64,000 bases of DNA from UBA3775 sp964584255 (GTDB taxonomy: Bacteria; Bacillota; Clostridia; Lachnospirales; Lachnospiraceae), in NCBI GenBank assembly GCA_964584255.1, contig CAZOZM010000007.1, forward strand, positions 54,001 through 118,000, read 5' to 3'. This document shows positions 9,479-18,341 of this stretch, piece by piece. The position numbers and the translations under genes are program-made. Numbering within the stretch: the stretch's first letter is position 1; every line of letters begins with the position of its first letter. A model generated the notes under the pieces. That model saw only the letters and a program-made list of their open reading frames with translations, was not told the origin of the DNA and ran no database searches.

Positions 9479-11860
9479 ATGAAGAGAAATATTGAAGTGT
9501 TGGCGCCTGCAGGTTCATTTGAGAGTCTGCAGGTTTCTTTTAAAGCGGGAGCAGATGCCGTATATATGGGCGGAAGCAGTTTTGGAGCAAGGGCATATGC
9601 GGATAATCCGAATGATGACGGACTCCTTAAAGCAATTGATTATTCACATCTTAGAGACAGAAAACTTTATCTTACGGTAAATACGCTCGTAAAGGAACGG
9701 GAATTTGAACGTTTGTATGAATTTTTGAGAAAACCGTATCTTAACGGACTTGATGCTGTAATTGTTCAGGATTTCGGAGTCCTTAGATTTGTTGAAAAGT
9801 GTTTTCCGGGGCTGCCGGTTCATATCAGTACACAGGCGGGAGTGACGGAAGGCGGCATAAGTGGTTTTCTTGGCGAAAACGTAACGAGAATCGTGCCTGC
9901 AAGGGAACTTAATATTGACGAGATAAGAAAATTGAAAATAAGTACCGGGAAGGAAATTGAAGTCTTTGTGCATGGCGCATTATGCTATTCCTATTCGGGG
10001 CAGTGCCTTTTCAGTTCAATGTGCGGAGACAGAAGCGGTAATCGTGGAAGGTGTGCCCAGCCATGCAGGCAGCTTTACAGATTGAACGGAGAGAAAAGCA
10101 ATTATCTGCTAAGCCCTAAGGATATATGCACATTGGACAGTCTTCCTTATCTTTTGGAAGCCGGAGTGGATTCCCTTAAAATTGAAGGACGTATGAAATC
10201 TGCGGAATATGCATGTCATACTGCAAAAACATACTCGGATGCCGTGGACTACTGGCTGGAAAACGGAACTGATAAATATCTGAAGAAATATGGAAAAGAC
10301 AGCACATATAAAAAGGAAGTCATGATTTCCCTTATGGACCTTTTTAACAGAGGGGGATTTTCGAAAGGATATGCCTTTGGAGAATCCGGCAGGGGAATGA
10401 TGTCTGTGGAAAGACCGAATCATAATGGCGTAAGAGCAGGCGGATGCGTTATAGAAAGCGGATTTACCATTTTGAAAAATGAAATAAACCTCTTTAAAGG
10501 CGATGTTCTTGAATTAAGGGGAATGAATGTAAAGGATGTATATACATATACATTGCCTAATGACGTGAAAGCAGGGAAGGAACTGAGATTCAGAGCGGTA
10601 AAACCTTCAGACGCGGGTAAGACGGAAGGAAAAAGGGCAGAAGTTTTCAGAATAAGGAGAGAGGCTTTACTCAGAGACCTCAGGGAAAAATACATAGATG
10701 AGGCTCATCGCTGCGAAATTGACGGGGAATTGGTTCTTGAACCGGGGCAGAAAGCAAGACTTTTGCTCTGCCGGAGTACCGGAGAAGGAAAAACTGCGGC
10801 CATAGAGTGCAGCGGAGCGGAAGTGAGCGAAGCAATCAAAGCACCTCTTGAGGAAAAGGATGTATATGAAAAGCTTTCAAGAACCGGAGACTCGCAATTT
10901 ACATTTGGAAATCTCTCTATAAAGATGACAGGAAACTGTTTCCTGCCTAAAAGTGCATTGGGTGCATTGAGGCGTGATGCATTCGAAAAGCTGGAAGAAA
11001 GAATAAAGCGGGATTATGAGAGGAAAGATGATACGACAGCTCCGGAGAAATATAAGGAGAGTAAAACAGGCGGGCACGAAACTATGCTTGAAGTATGCTG
11101 CTTTAATGCAGAGCAGCTTCTGGAAGCGGAAAAATCGGCAGCGGACGTTCTGATACTTGATCTGGACGGATTTGGTGAGTCGGCAATGGAAGCCATTGGC
11201 TTAATTAGAGAAACAGACAAGCAGATCTTCATAAGATCAAATCATATTGCTGACGAAAAATCGATCTCACTTCTGAAAAGTGTTGTATATGAGGGTGGCA
11301 GAATACCGGACGGAATATATATAAGAAGTCTTTCATATCTTGCATATCTCGGAAACTACAAAGGTAGAATATATGCAGACAAATCTCTCTATACCTTTAA
11401 TTCCGAGGCGGCAGCTTTTTATGCCGAAAGGGGTCTGAAAGGGTTTATTCTACCATCAGAGCTCTCGGAAAAAGAGATGAAGGAGATAATAAAGCCGGAA
11501 GGCATGAGCATGAAGCTTTGGATTTATGGTCAGGAAGAAGTTATGGTTTCCAAACAGTGTGTAAGAAAAACATTGGGGAAATGTACTTCATGTCGCGGAT
11601 TTGAAAAGTTTACGGATATGTCAGGGACGGTTTATAATGTCTTCTGTTCATGTGAACAGTGCAGAAACTTTATATACAAAGCAGATTTGACAGATTTAAG
11701 AAGCAGGATAAACAGAGGCGAATGCTTTGCTGATTCGGTCATAATCGGATTTGTAAATGAAAGCCGCGCAGAGGTTAAGAAAATTATTGAAGGATTTCTG
11801 TATGGTGAAAAGAATCCCGGTAAGGAGAATATCGGACATTATTCAGTTGGTGTTTTGTAA
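9479..11860 (+). CDS. U32 family peptidase with DUF3656 (RlhA-like)
   Basis: A 793-residue U32-family protein. The N-terminal half has the TIM-barrel core (VLAPAGSFESL, AGADAVYMGG) and the Cys-rich U32 signature: GALCYSYSGQC, CGDRSGNRGRCAQPC. The middle has a DUF3656 collagenase-like domain, and the C-terminal third carries another cysteine cluster (CVRKTLGKCTSC, CSCEQC). E. coli RlhA, a relative, hydroxylates 23S rRNA C2501; the cysteines could hold an iron-sulfur cluster. Whether this protein is a peptidase or an RNA-modifying enzyme cannot be told from the sequence. It starts 2 bases after zapA and ends the ruvA operon. Confidence 0.85.
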   Translation: MKRNIEVLAPAGSFESLQVSFKAGADAVYMGGSSFGARAYADNPNDDGLLKAIDYSHLRDRKLYLTVNTLVKEREFERLYEFLRKPYLNGLDAVIVQDFGVLRFVEKCFPGLPVHISTQAGVTEGGISGFLGENVTRIVPARELNIDEIRKLKISTGKEIEVFVHGALCYSYSGQCLFSSMCGDRSGNRGRCAQPCRQLYRLNGEKSNYLLSPKDICTLDSLPYLLEAGVDSLKIEGRMKSAEYACHTAKTYSDAVDYWLENGTDKYLKKYGKDSTYKKEVMISLMDLFNRGGFSKGYAFGESGRGMMSVERPNHNGVRAGGCVIESGFTILKNEINLFKGDVLELRGMNVKDVYTYTLPNDVKAGKELRFRAVKPSDAGKTEGKRAEVFRIRREALLRDLREKYIDEAHRCEIDGELVLEPGQKARLLLCRSTGEGKTAAIECSGAEVSEAIKAPLEEKDVYEKLSRTGDSQFTFGNLSIKMTGNCFLPKSALGALRRDAFEKLEERIKRDYERKDDTTAPEKYKESKTGGHETMLEVCCFNAEQLLEAEKSAADVLILDLDGFGESAMEAIGLIRETDKQIFIRSNHIADEKSISLLKSVVYEGGRIPDGIYIRSLSYLAYLGNYKGRIYADKSLYTFNSEAAAFYAERGLKGFILPSELSEKEMKEIIKPEGMSMKLWIYGQEEVMVSKQCVRKTLGKCTSCRGFEKFTDMSGTVYNVFCSCEQCRNFIYKADLTDLRSRINRGECFADSVIIGFVNESRAEVKKIIEGFLYGEKNPGKENIGHYSVGVL

Positions 11861-11885
11861 AAAATGAGCTGTTTCATAAAAAATA

Positions 11886-11914
11886 TTGAATGTTTATGTA
11901 AAAAATGATATACT
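11886..11914 (+). promoter_or_regulatory. Promoter for the NUDIX gene
   Basis: TTGAAT at 11886-11891 and TATACT at 11909-11914 with 17 bases between them. The downstream NUDIX start lies 50 bases further. Confidence 0.65.
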
Positions 11915-11964
11915 AATATCAATTAGACACATAAACTACACTGTCTATTGCAGGAGGGTTTGCA

Positions 11965-12426
11965 ATGGTTGAAGCAACTAGCTGTGGTGGTGTAGTAATT
12001 TTCAGAGGTAAAGTGTTATTACTGTATAAGAACTATAAGGGTCGATACGAAGGATGGGTTCTTCCAAAGGGCACTGTTGAACCGGGCGAGGAATTCAAAG
12101 AAACGGCACTTAGAGAAGTAAAGGAAGAAACGGGAGTGGATGCTCATATTATCAAGTTTGTGGGCACGAGCCAGTATTCCTTTAACACACCCCAGAATAC
12201 GGTAATGAAGCAGGTTCATTGGTATTTAATGATGTCTGACAGCTATTATAGCAGACCACAGCACGAAGAGTACTTTGTGGATTCGGGATATTATAAGTTT
12301 CATGAGGCATATCATTTGTTGAAATTTCCTAATGAAAAAGCAATTCTTGAAAAAGCTTATAATGAATATCTTGACATGAAGGAGCGGAATCTCTGGGGAA
12401 ACCGCAAGTATTATTACGGTCGATAG
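11965..12426 (+). CDS. NUDIX hydrolase
   Basis: A 153-residue NUDIX protein. The Nudix box fits GX5EX7REUXEEXGU: GTVEPGEEFKETALREVKEE followed by TGV. The preceding GWVLPKG segment resembles diadenosine polyphosphate or nucleotide pyrophosphatases. It hydrolyses a nucleoside diphosphate linked to another group; the actual substrate cannot be read from the sequence. GGAGG lies 8 bases before the ATG. It has its own promoter and a strong hairpin after it, so it forms a single-gene unit. Confidence 0.88.
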   Translation: MVEATSCGGVVIFRGKVLLLYKNYKGRYEGWVLPKGTVEPGEEFKETALREVKEETGVDAHIIKFVGTSQYSFNTPQNTVMKQVHWYLMMSDSYYSRPQHEEYFVDSGYYKFHEAYHLLKFPNEKAILEKAYNEYLDMKERNLWGNRKYYYGR

Positions 12427-12446
12427 ACCAAAAAAGAACGGAAGCG

Positions 12447-12480
12447 AGTGCCATACAAGGGATTGTGTGGCACTTGTTTT
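12447..12480 (+). terminator. Intrinsic terminator after the NUDIX gene
   Basis: A 12-bp stem (AGTGCCATACAA with TTGTGTGGCACT, one G-T pair) closed by a GGGA loop, followed by TGTTTT. Confidence 0.8.
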
Positions 12481-12505
12481 AGTAAAATGAGCATCGGAGT
12501 AACAT

Positions 12506-12961
12506 ATGAAAGCTTTTTATACGCGTTTCCGAACTTTTATATTGTATTTTATCTTTGGTATAGGAACCACGCTTGTTAATCTGCTGGTTTTTTTTCTGTT
12601 AAAACGCAATGGAATGACGGATACGGACTTAGGGTATACCCTGGCCAGTGCAATTTCGTGGGTGGCAGCGGTTCTTTTTGCATTTGTAACCAATAAAATA
12701 TGGGTTTTTCAGAGCAAAACGACAAAGTTGCGCGAAGTTGTCGGCGAAGCGTGTAAATTTGTTGGCGGAAGAATGTTTTCGGGTATTTTCGAAATCATAT
12801 TGCCGACGTTTGTTGCACATATTCTTGGTGAAGGTATAAGCTTTAATGTTTTTGGGTTTGATATAGTATTAGACAGTCAGTGGGAGGCAAAAATTGTTGT
12901 AACGGTACTGGTAATACTCATTAATTATCTGGTAAGTAAATGGTTTGTTTTTAAAAAATAA
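12506..12961 (+). CDS. GtrA family membrane protein
   Basis: A 151-residue protein with four hydrophobic segments (about residues 10-30, 40-62, 88-107 and 128-148), the layout of the GtrA/DPMS-like family. Family members help move or present polyprenyl-linked sugars for wall or teichoic acid glycosylation. The conserved FVTNKIWVF segment between the second and third helices is present. No glycosyltransferase partner lies next to it; the nearest is at 15900. pncB follows after 18 bases, so the two may share a transcript without a shared function. Confidence 0.85.
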   Translation: MKAFYTRFRTFILYFIFGIGTTLVNLLVFFLLKRNGMTDTDLGYTLASAISWVAAVLFAFVTNKIWVFQSKTTKLREVVGEACKFVGGRMFSGIFEIILPTFVAHILGEGISFNVFGFDIVLDSQWEAKIVVTVLVILINYLVSKWFVFKK

Positions 12962-12979
12962 AGCTTGGAGGAAAGACTG

Positions 12980-14434
12980 ATGAAACAGTTTAACGAACGT
13001 AATCTGTCAATGGTAATGGATCTTTATGAGATGACCATGTCAAATGGTTACTTTATTGATGAGGCCAAAGACAAAAGAGTAGCTTTTGATGTTTTTTACA
13101 GAAAAAATCCTGATAACGGGGGATTCGCAATATTTGCCGGTTTACAGCAGATAATTGAATATATCGAAAACCTTCATTTCGATTCAGATGATATTAATTA
13201 TTTAAGAGGTCTTAATCTTTTTGATGAAAGATTTCTTGAATATCTTGCCGAATTCAGATTCTCCGGAGACATTTATGCTTTTCCGGAGGGAACAATAATG
13301 TATCCTAACGAGCCGATTATTACAGTTGTTGCGCCTCTTATTGATGCACAGCTCGTTGAAACGGCAATACTTCTTCAGGTAAATCATCAGTCACTTATTG
13401 CAACTAAAACAAGACGTATTGTCAAGTCTGCAGCCGGAAGAGCGGTTTCCGACTTTGGTGCCAGAAGAGCACATAACATGGATGCGGCGGTTTATGGTGC
13501 AAGAGCTTCTTATATCGGTGGTGCAGTCGGTTCTGCAACTGTTTTGGCAGGCAAGATGTTTGATATCCCGGTAAGCGGTACAATGGCTCACAGCTGGGTA
13601 ATGTATTACAAGGATGAGTTTACGGCATTCAAAAAATATGCAGAGACATATCCGGACTCAACAGTACTTCTCATAGACACTTATGATGTACTTAATTCAG
13701 GTCTTCCTAATGCAATCAGATGTGCAAAGGAAGTTCTTCAGCCTATGGGAAAAAGACTTAAAGGAATAAGAATTGACAGTGGAGACCTCTGTTGGCTTTC
13801 AAAGAAGATAAGAAAGAGACTTGATGAGGCAGGTCTTAAAGACTGTAAGATTATAGTTTCAAACAGTCTGGACGAGTACACGATTTCATCAATTCTTAAA
13901 GAAGGTGGAGAAATCGACAGTTTTGGTGTCGGCGAACGTCTGATAACGGCAAAGTCGGATCCTGTATTCGGAGCCGTTTATAAGATGGCTGCAGTAGAGG
14001 AAAACGGAAGATTTGTTCCGAGAATTAAAGTGTCGGAGAATGTTGAAAAAATTACAAATCCGGGTCTTAAAAAAGTTTACAGAGTATATAATAGTGAAGG
14101 AAAAGCAGTGGCAGATCTTCTCACAAATGCGGATGAGAAAGTAGATATGTCAAAACCATATCGCTATATAGATGAGAAGCGTTATTGGAAGATACGTTAT
14201 TTTGAGAACTGTACGGCAAAGGAGCTTCAGATTCCGATTTTTAAAGACGGTAAGTGTGTATATCCTAATCCTTCAATTAAGGATATTAAGGAATATGTAA
14301 ACAGACAGCTTGAAAATGAAATTTGGAATGAAGAGCAGCGATTTGAAAATCCTCATATTCATTATATAGACATGAGTCCGTCCCTCTATGATATGAAGAT
14401 GAGTCTTCTTCATGAATCAAGATCAGAGGAGTAA
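12980..14434 (+). CDS. pncB: Nicotinate phosphoribosyltransferase
   Basis: A 484-residue enzyme that joins nicotinate with PRPP, using ATP, to make nicotinate mononucleotide in the NAD salvage (Preiss-Handler) pathway. Family motifs are visible: FGARRAHNMDAA, SGTMAHSWVM with the autophosphorylated-type histidine, and IRIDSGDL near the PRPP site. The ATG at 12980 follows GGAGG at 12967-12971; an in-frame TTG at 12965 overlaps that site. The stop is 2 bases before the next small membrane protein. Confidence 0.95.
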   Translation: MKQFNERNLSMVMDLYEMTMSNGYFIDEAKDKRVAFDVFYRKNPDNGGFAIFAGLQQIIEYIENLHFDSDDINYLRGLNLFDERFLEYLAEFRFSGDIYAFPEGTIMYPNEPIITVVAPLIDAQLVETAILLQVNHQSLIATKTRRIVKSAAGRAVSDFGARRAHNMDAAVYGARASYIGGAVGSATVLAGKMFDIPVSGTMAHSWVMYYKDEFTAFKKYAETYPDSTVLLIDTYDVLNSGLPNAIRCAKEVLQPMGKRLKGIRIDSGDLCWLSKKIRKRLDEAGLKDCKIIVSNSLDEYTISSILKEGGEIDSFGVGERLITAKSDPVFGAVYKMAAVEENGRFVPRIKVSENVEKITNPGLKKVYRVYNSEGKAVADLLTNADEKVDMSKPYRYIDEKRYWKIRYFENCTAKELQIPIFKDGKCVYPNPSIKDIKEYVNRQLENEIWNEEQRFENPHIHYIDMSPSLYDMKMSLLHESRSEE

Positions 14435-14435
14435 A

Positions 14436-14696
14436 ATGATGAAAATATGGAGTAAGATTGCGGAATTTCTGCTTTTTCTGATTTGGCATTTAAGCAATTG
14501 GATAATGTCCGTTCCGGCATGGCTTACGCTTATTCTTCATTTCACACTTGGTATTTCATGGTGGTGGTTTATTGCAACTTTCATTGTCTGGATTCTAAAT
14601 GCATGGGTAAAGTACATGCTGCTTAATTTGGGACGATGGGGAAGTACGAGTCGGAAGCCGGTTCAGGAAAATAAGAATCCGTATTCGAAAAAATAA
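14436..14696 (+). CDS. Small tryptophan-rich membrane protein
   Basis: A predicted protein of 86 residues with two hydrophobic segments (about residues 10-27 and 33-62) that contain an unusual number of tryptophans, and a basic hydrophilic tail. Two consecutive ATG codons at 14436 and 14439 lie just after AGAGGAG at 14425-14431; the second has better spacing. An in-frame ATG at 14412 lies inside pncB and has no site. It follows the pncB stop by one base, so it is translated from the same message. The family is not recognised. Confidence 0.65.
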   Translation: MMKIWSKIAEFLLFLIWHLSNWIMSVPAWLTLILHFTLGISWWWFIATFIVWILNAWVKYMLLNLGRWGSTSRKPVQENKNPYSKK

Positions 14697-14750
14697 ATTC
14701 GTGGCAACAAGACAATAAGTTCATATACTATAAAAAAAGGTTTTTGATAT

Positions 14751-15773
14751 ATGAAAAAGCTTATTGCAATTTTACTTGTGGCAGCAATGGTATTATGTAT
14801 ACCTGCCTGCGGCACGAAAAAAGACAAAGAAAAGAATGAGTCAGGTCTCGTTAAGGTAACACTTAATGAGGTGGCTCATTCTTATTTTTATGCTCCGATG
14901 TATGTTGCGATTGAAATGGGGTATTTCGAGGAAATGGGGATAGACCTTGAGCTGGTTAACGGCAGCGGAGCGGATAATACCATGACGGCACTTATTTCGG
15001 GTGAAGCCGATATAGGTTTTATGGGAAGCGAGCAAAGTATATATGTTGAGAATCAGGGGAACAAGGATACAATAGTCAATTTCGCTCAGCTGACACAGAG
15101 AGCAGGTAATTTCCTTGTGGTCAGAGATGGAGTAGAATATAAAATAAAAGAAGATGGAAGTTTTGATTTTAAGAGTCTCGAGGGTAAACAGGTTATAGGG
15201 GGACGTGACGGCGGAATGCCGGAGATGGTGTTCGAATTTATCCTCAGCAGGGAGGGTGTAGATAAGGAAAAAGTCAATATAATTCAGAATGTTGACTTTG
15301 GATACACGGGGCAGGCATTTGCGTCGGGTACCGGAGATTATACAATTGAATTTGAGCCTTCTGCCTCATCCCTTGTTGCCGAAGGATATGGTGTTATTGC
15401 GGAGTCTCTCGGAGTGGCATCGGGATATGTTCCATATACTGCATATTGTGCGAAACAGAGTTATATTGAAGAGAATGAAGATGTAATCAGGAATTTTACA
15501 AAAGCCCTTCAGAAGGGAATGGATTACGTTAACAGCCATGATACAAAAGAAATAGCAGATGTAATAGCACCACAGTTTGAAGGATATACGGCAGAGACGA
15601 TTGCGGTAGGTCTTGATAATTATAAGAAACAGGATACGTGGAAGGAAAATCTTGTTTTTGAAAAAGAATCATATGAACTCCTGCTTGATATTTTGGAATT
15701 TTCCGGAGTTATAGATGAAAGACCTGATTATGAAAAGCTTGTAACAACGGTGTATGCAGAGGAAGCAGAATAA
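14751..15773 (+). CDS. NMT1/THI5-type ABC substrate-binding lipoprotein
   Basis: A 340-residue solute-binding protein anchored outside the membrane. The signal peptide ends in a lipobox (IPAC, Cys20). The domain matches NMT1/THI5/SsuA-like binding proteins: the FYAPMYVAIEMGYFEEMGID opening, then ALISGEADIGFMG and later GRDGGMPEMVFEF. Family members bind thiamine precursors, taurine, alkanesulfonates or nitrate. No permease or ATPase gene lies nearby, which is odd because such proteins are usually encoded with both. Its position after pncB does not prove a link to NAD metabolism. No good ribosome binding site beyond AAAAAAGG is seen. Confidence 0.88.
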   Translation: MKKLIAILLVAAMVLCIPACGTKKDKEKNESGLVKVTLNEVAHSYFYAPMYVAIEMGYFEEMGIDLELVNGSGADNTMTALISGEADIGFMGSEQSIYVENQGNKDTIVNFAQLTQRAGNFLVVRDGVEYKIKEDGSFDFKSLEGKQVIGGRDGGMPEMVFEFILSREGVDKEKVNIIQNVDFGYTGQAFASGTGDYTIEFEPSASSLVAEGYGVIAESLGVASGYVPYTAYCAKQSYIEENEDVIRNFTKALQKGMDYVNSHDTKEIADVIAPQFEGYTAETIAVGLDNYKKQDTWKENLVFEKESYELLLDILEFSGVIDERPDYEKLVTTVYAEEAE

Positions 15774-15844
15774 TTTATGTAAAATTTCTGTGTAGTACTT
15801 TTTTTTGTCAGTGAATTAATGTATACTTCTTTTAAGTGCGGAAG

Positions 15845-15870
15845 CAAAGGGCTTTTGTGCCCTTTGTTTA
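15845..15870 (+). terminator. Probable terminator before the glycosyltransferase
   Basis: An 8-bp perfect stem (CAAAGGGC with GCCCTTTG) with a 6-base loop and only three following T, so termination may be partial. Confidence 0.5.
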
Positions 15871-15899
15871 CTGCATTAATAAAATAATCAGAGGTTGAC

Positions 15900-16910
15900 G
15901 TGAAAGATATAAGTTTTGCGGTTCCGTGTTATAACTCTCAGGACTATATGTGCAAATGCATAGAGAGTCTGCTGATGGGAGGAGACAGGATAGAAATAAT
16001 TATAGTAGATGACGGTTCGACTGACAGAACGGCTGAGATAGCGGATGAATATGAGAAAAAGTATCCCGGAATAATCAGGGCGATTCACCAGGAAAACCGG
16101 GGACATGGCGGTGCCATAAACCATGCACTGGAGGTGGCAGAAGGCAGGTTTTTCAAGGTCGTTGACAGTGATGACTGGGTCGGACAGAAGGCATATGCCA
16201 GAGTTCTCTCTGCCATTGACGGATTTAATGCGAATGAACATTATCCTGATATGATGGTGGTTAATTATGTATATGACAAAGTCGGAATAAAAAGAAAACG
16301 CAGAATGAGATACAAAAACTGCTTGCCCGTAGAGGAATTCTTTGGATGGGAAAGAGTCGGACATACTAATATGCATCAGTATCTGTTGATGCATGCAGTA
16401 ATATACAGGACAGACATTCTCAGAAAGAGCGGTGTTGTGCTTCCGGAGCACATGTTTTATGTGGATAATGTCTTCGTTTTTATGCCTCTGCCTTGTGTAA
16501 GGGAAATGTATTATCTGGATGTTGACTTTTACAGGTATTTTATAGGACGTTCTGATCAATCCGTAAATGAAAAGGTTATGATTGGAAGAATTGACCAGCA
16601 GCTGAAGGTTACAAGAATGCTGGTGGATGATTATAGTTTTGACGGACCTGAGAATATGGTGCTTTACAGAAGAAAATATATCAGGATAATGATGGAAGTT
16701 TCTTCGATTCTTTGCATAGTCTCATATGATAAAGAAAATATAGACAAAAAAAATGCACTCTGGAGTTATGTAAAGTCGAAGAATTCGAAACTTTATTGGC
16801 TGCTCAGACTGCATCTTATGGGTTGGACATGCTTCATACCGGGAAAAATCGGATGGAGGATAACCAGACTCGGTTATATCATATCAAACAAAATATACGG
16901 TTTCAGTTGA
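15900..16910 (+). CDS. Family 2 glycosyltransferase
   Basis: A 336-residue GT-A fold glycosyltransferase. The N-terminal ISFAVPCYNSQDY, the IIVDDGSTD nucleotide-binding motif, ENRGHGGAINHAL and VVDSDDWV (DXD-type metal site) are clear. It probably transfers a sugar onto a cell-surface glycan or lipid at the inner face of the membrane. No transmembrane helix is obvious. Translation begins at a GTG with AGAGG about 5-6 bases upstream. Its last 8 bases overlap the end of the convergent PAP2 gene. Confidence 0.9.
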   Translation: MKDISFAVPCYNSQDYMCKCIESLLMGGDRIEIIIVDDGSTDRTAEIADEYEKKYPGIIRAIHQENRGHGGAINHALEVAEGRFFKVVDSDDWVGQKAYARVLSAIDGFNANEHYPDMMVVNYVYDKVGIKRKRRMRYKNCLPVEEFFGWERVGHTNMHQYLLMHAVIYRTDILRKSGVVLPEHMFYVDNVFVFMPLPCVREMYYLDVDFYRYFIGRSDQSVNEKVMIGRIDQQLKVTRMLVDDYSFDGPENMVLYRRKYIRIMMEVSSILCIVSYDKENIDKKNALWSYVKSKNSKLYWLLRLHLMGWTCFIPGKIGWRITRLGYIISNKIYGFS

Positions 16911-17583
16911 GTTTAGGCTCGGAATTGTTCTTTTCGGATGGATTTTTCTTCAGTCTGTCCGGAAGATAAATCACAAGAGAGATAACTATACAAACGACAA
17001 CTGCTGAAGCTACATCAATTACGGAATGCTGTTTCAGAAAAACGGTTGACATACATATTAAGGCTGAAAGAATAATCATCCCGATGTTCTGAAGATGTCT
17101 GCCTCTGAATTTGTCAGAAACAAAGTAGGCAACGTCAATTGCGAGTGTGTTTAAGACGTGAAGACTGGGACATACATTGGTATCAGTGTCAATTACATAT
17201 AAACCGGAAACAAGAGAGCCGATGATACCGCCTTCTTCTATAACCTCAGGTCTGAGGGAGAGGGCATTTGGCCATATTGTATAGATTATAAGAGTGAGTA
17301 CCATGCCGGATACGAGGGAAGTGTAAAATTTAACTGTTTCTCTTACCGGCATTTTTATATAGAAGTAAATACAGAAAAATGCGACGAAAGGAAACCACAG
17401 ATAGTACGGGATTATAAACTGAGGCACAAAAGGAATTATGTCGTCAAGTCCGCAATGGAGAATGGTAAAATCTCTTTTGGTCCATGCTTCAAGAGCTGCA
17501 AACCATATGAAATGTATAGGTACATAAATTATGAAGAGTATGTGTTTGTGTGATTTGATGTAATCAATCAGGGTTTTAAACAT
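16903..17583 (-). CDS. PAP2 superfamily membrane phosphatase
   Basis: A 226-residue membrane protein with about six hydrophobic segments. The PAP2 histidines are seen in VCPSLHVLN (a variant of the PSGH motif) and FLKQHSVIDV (the SR-x5-H-x3-D region), a pattern close to the inositol phosphotransferase/Aur1 branch (PAP2_3). It probably removes phosphate from a lipid such as undecaprenyl pyrophosphate or transfers a headgroup. The ATG at 17583 follows GGAG; a TTG 11 codons upstream lacks a binding site. It may act with the adjacent glycosyltransferase on envelope lipids, but that is inference. Confidence 0.8.
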   Translation of the reverse strand: MFKTLIDYIKSHKHILFIIYVPIHFIWFAALEAWTKRDFTILHCGLDDIIPFVPQFIIPYYLWFPFVAFFCIYFYIKMPVRETVKFYTSLVSGMVLTLIIYTIWPNALSLRPEVIEEGGIIGSLVSGLYVIDTDTNVCPSLHVLNTLAIDVAYFVSDKFRGRHLQNIGMIILSALICMSTVFLKQHSVIDVASAVVVCIVISLVIYLPDRLKKNPSEKNNSEPKLN

Positions 17584-17767
17584 TTTAAGCTCCGTTCTGC
17601 CGCCCGTAATCGGCAATATGTTTTTTTATCCGGCCGTTTTTGCCCGGAGGAACTGCATCCGGAACAAAGAACTCTGTAAGAGCCATTATATCAGAAGGTT
17701 TATATTTTTTTCAATTTCAATTTATAAAAAAAGCCTAAAAACCTTGGAATATATCGGTAAAAAAAGC

Positions 17768-17796
17768 TTGACATCACTTCCTTAATGTTGTATACT
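17768..17796 (+). promoter_or_regulatory. Promoter for tRNA-Arg (ACG)
   Basis: Consensus TTGACA at 17768-17773 and TATACT at 17791-17796 with 17 bases between; the tRNA begins 22 bases later. Confidence 0.85.
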
Positions 17797-17818
17797 CCTA
17801 TCTGTTGTTAAGCAATAT

Positions 17819-17892
17819 GTGTGTGTAGCTCAGCTGGATAGAGCACTTGGCTACGGACCAAGGTGTCGGGGGTTCGAATCCTCTCACGCACG
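17819..17892 (+). tRNA. tRNA-Arg (anticodon ACG)
   Basis: The 7-bp acceptor stem pairs GTGTGTG with CACGCAC (one T-G pair); the discriminator is G. The anticodon stem CTTGG/CCAAG carries the loop CTACGGA, giving ACG. The T loop is TTCGAAT. CCA is not encoded. A34 would be deaminated to inosine by TadA. Confidence 0.96.
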
Positions 17893-17896
17893 TTTC

Positions 17897-17930
17897 AAAA
17901 CTCTCATGTTTTTACATGGGAGTTTTTTTG
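17897..17930 (+). terminator. Terminator after tRNA-Arg
   Basis: An 11-bp stem (AACTCTCATGT with ACATGGGAGTT, one mismatch) followed by seven T. Confidence 0.85.
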
Positions 17931-17977
17931 ATTCCAAAGTCAGTAATTCTCATATAATAAATAAAAAGGCTTTTGTT

Positions 17978-18280
17978 ATGGAAACAGTCAGTATGCAGCT
18001 TGTGGCGGCAAAAGGACCTCCGGCCAATATGACGATAGTTGATTTAAGAACACCGGCAGAGTATAGGGAGGGGCATATTTACGGAGCGGTGAATGTGCCT
18101 TATGAGAAGCTTAAAACCGGAAAAATTGTTTTTGACTCAACAAAGAAACTTGCATTTTACTGCAATAAAGGTTTTAAAAGTATGGCGGCGGCATCTTTTT
18201 ATGAGCGTCTTGGTTACAAAACCGTTGATTTTACGGGTGGATATATGACATACAGGAGATATATGGGAAAAAGTATTTGA
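17978..18280 (+). CDS. Rhodanese-like domain protein
   Basis: A single rhodanese domain of about 100 residues. The family motifs IVDLRTPAEYREGHI and the active-site loop FYCNKGFKS with its cysteine are present, as is the closing YMTYRRY helix. Such proteins carry a persulfide and pass sulfur to acceptors. The start is uncertain: ATG at 17978 has only a weak upstream AAAGG, and a second in-frame ATG lies five codons later. A possible -10 (ATAATAAAT) sits about 20 bases upstream, so it may have its own short transcript after the tRNA terminator. Confidence 0.8.
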   Translation: METVSMQLVAAKGPPANMTIVDLRTPAEYREGHIYGAVNVPYEKLKTGKIVFDSTKKLAFYCNKGFKSMAAASFYERLGYKTVDFTGGYMTYRRYMGKSI

Positions 18281-18341
18281 CTAAAGCATGGTCACGTTTT
18301 AAAATTAGAACACATCAGATTAAACATATAAAAGAGGGATT

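Noticed and set aside
15888..16559. 223-codon open frame antisense to the glycosyltransferase gene
   Set aside because: The plus strand carries a clear GT2 domain; the antisense product has no family resemblance and no binding site.
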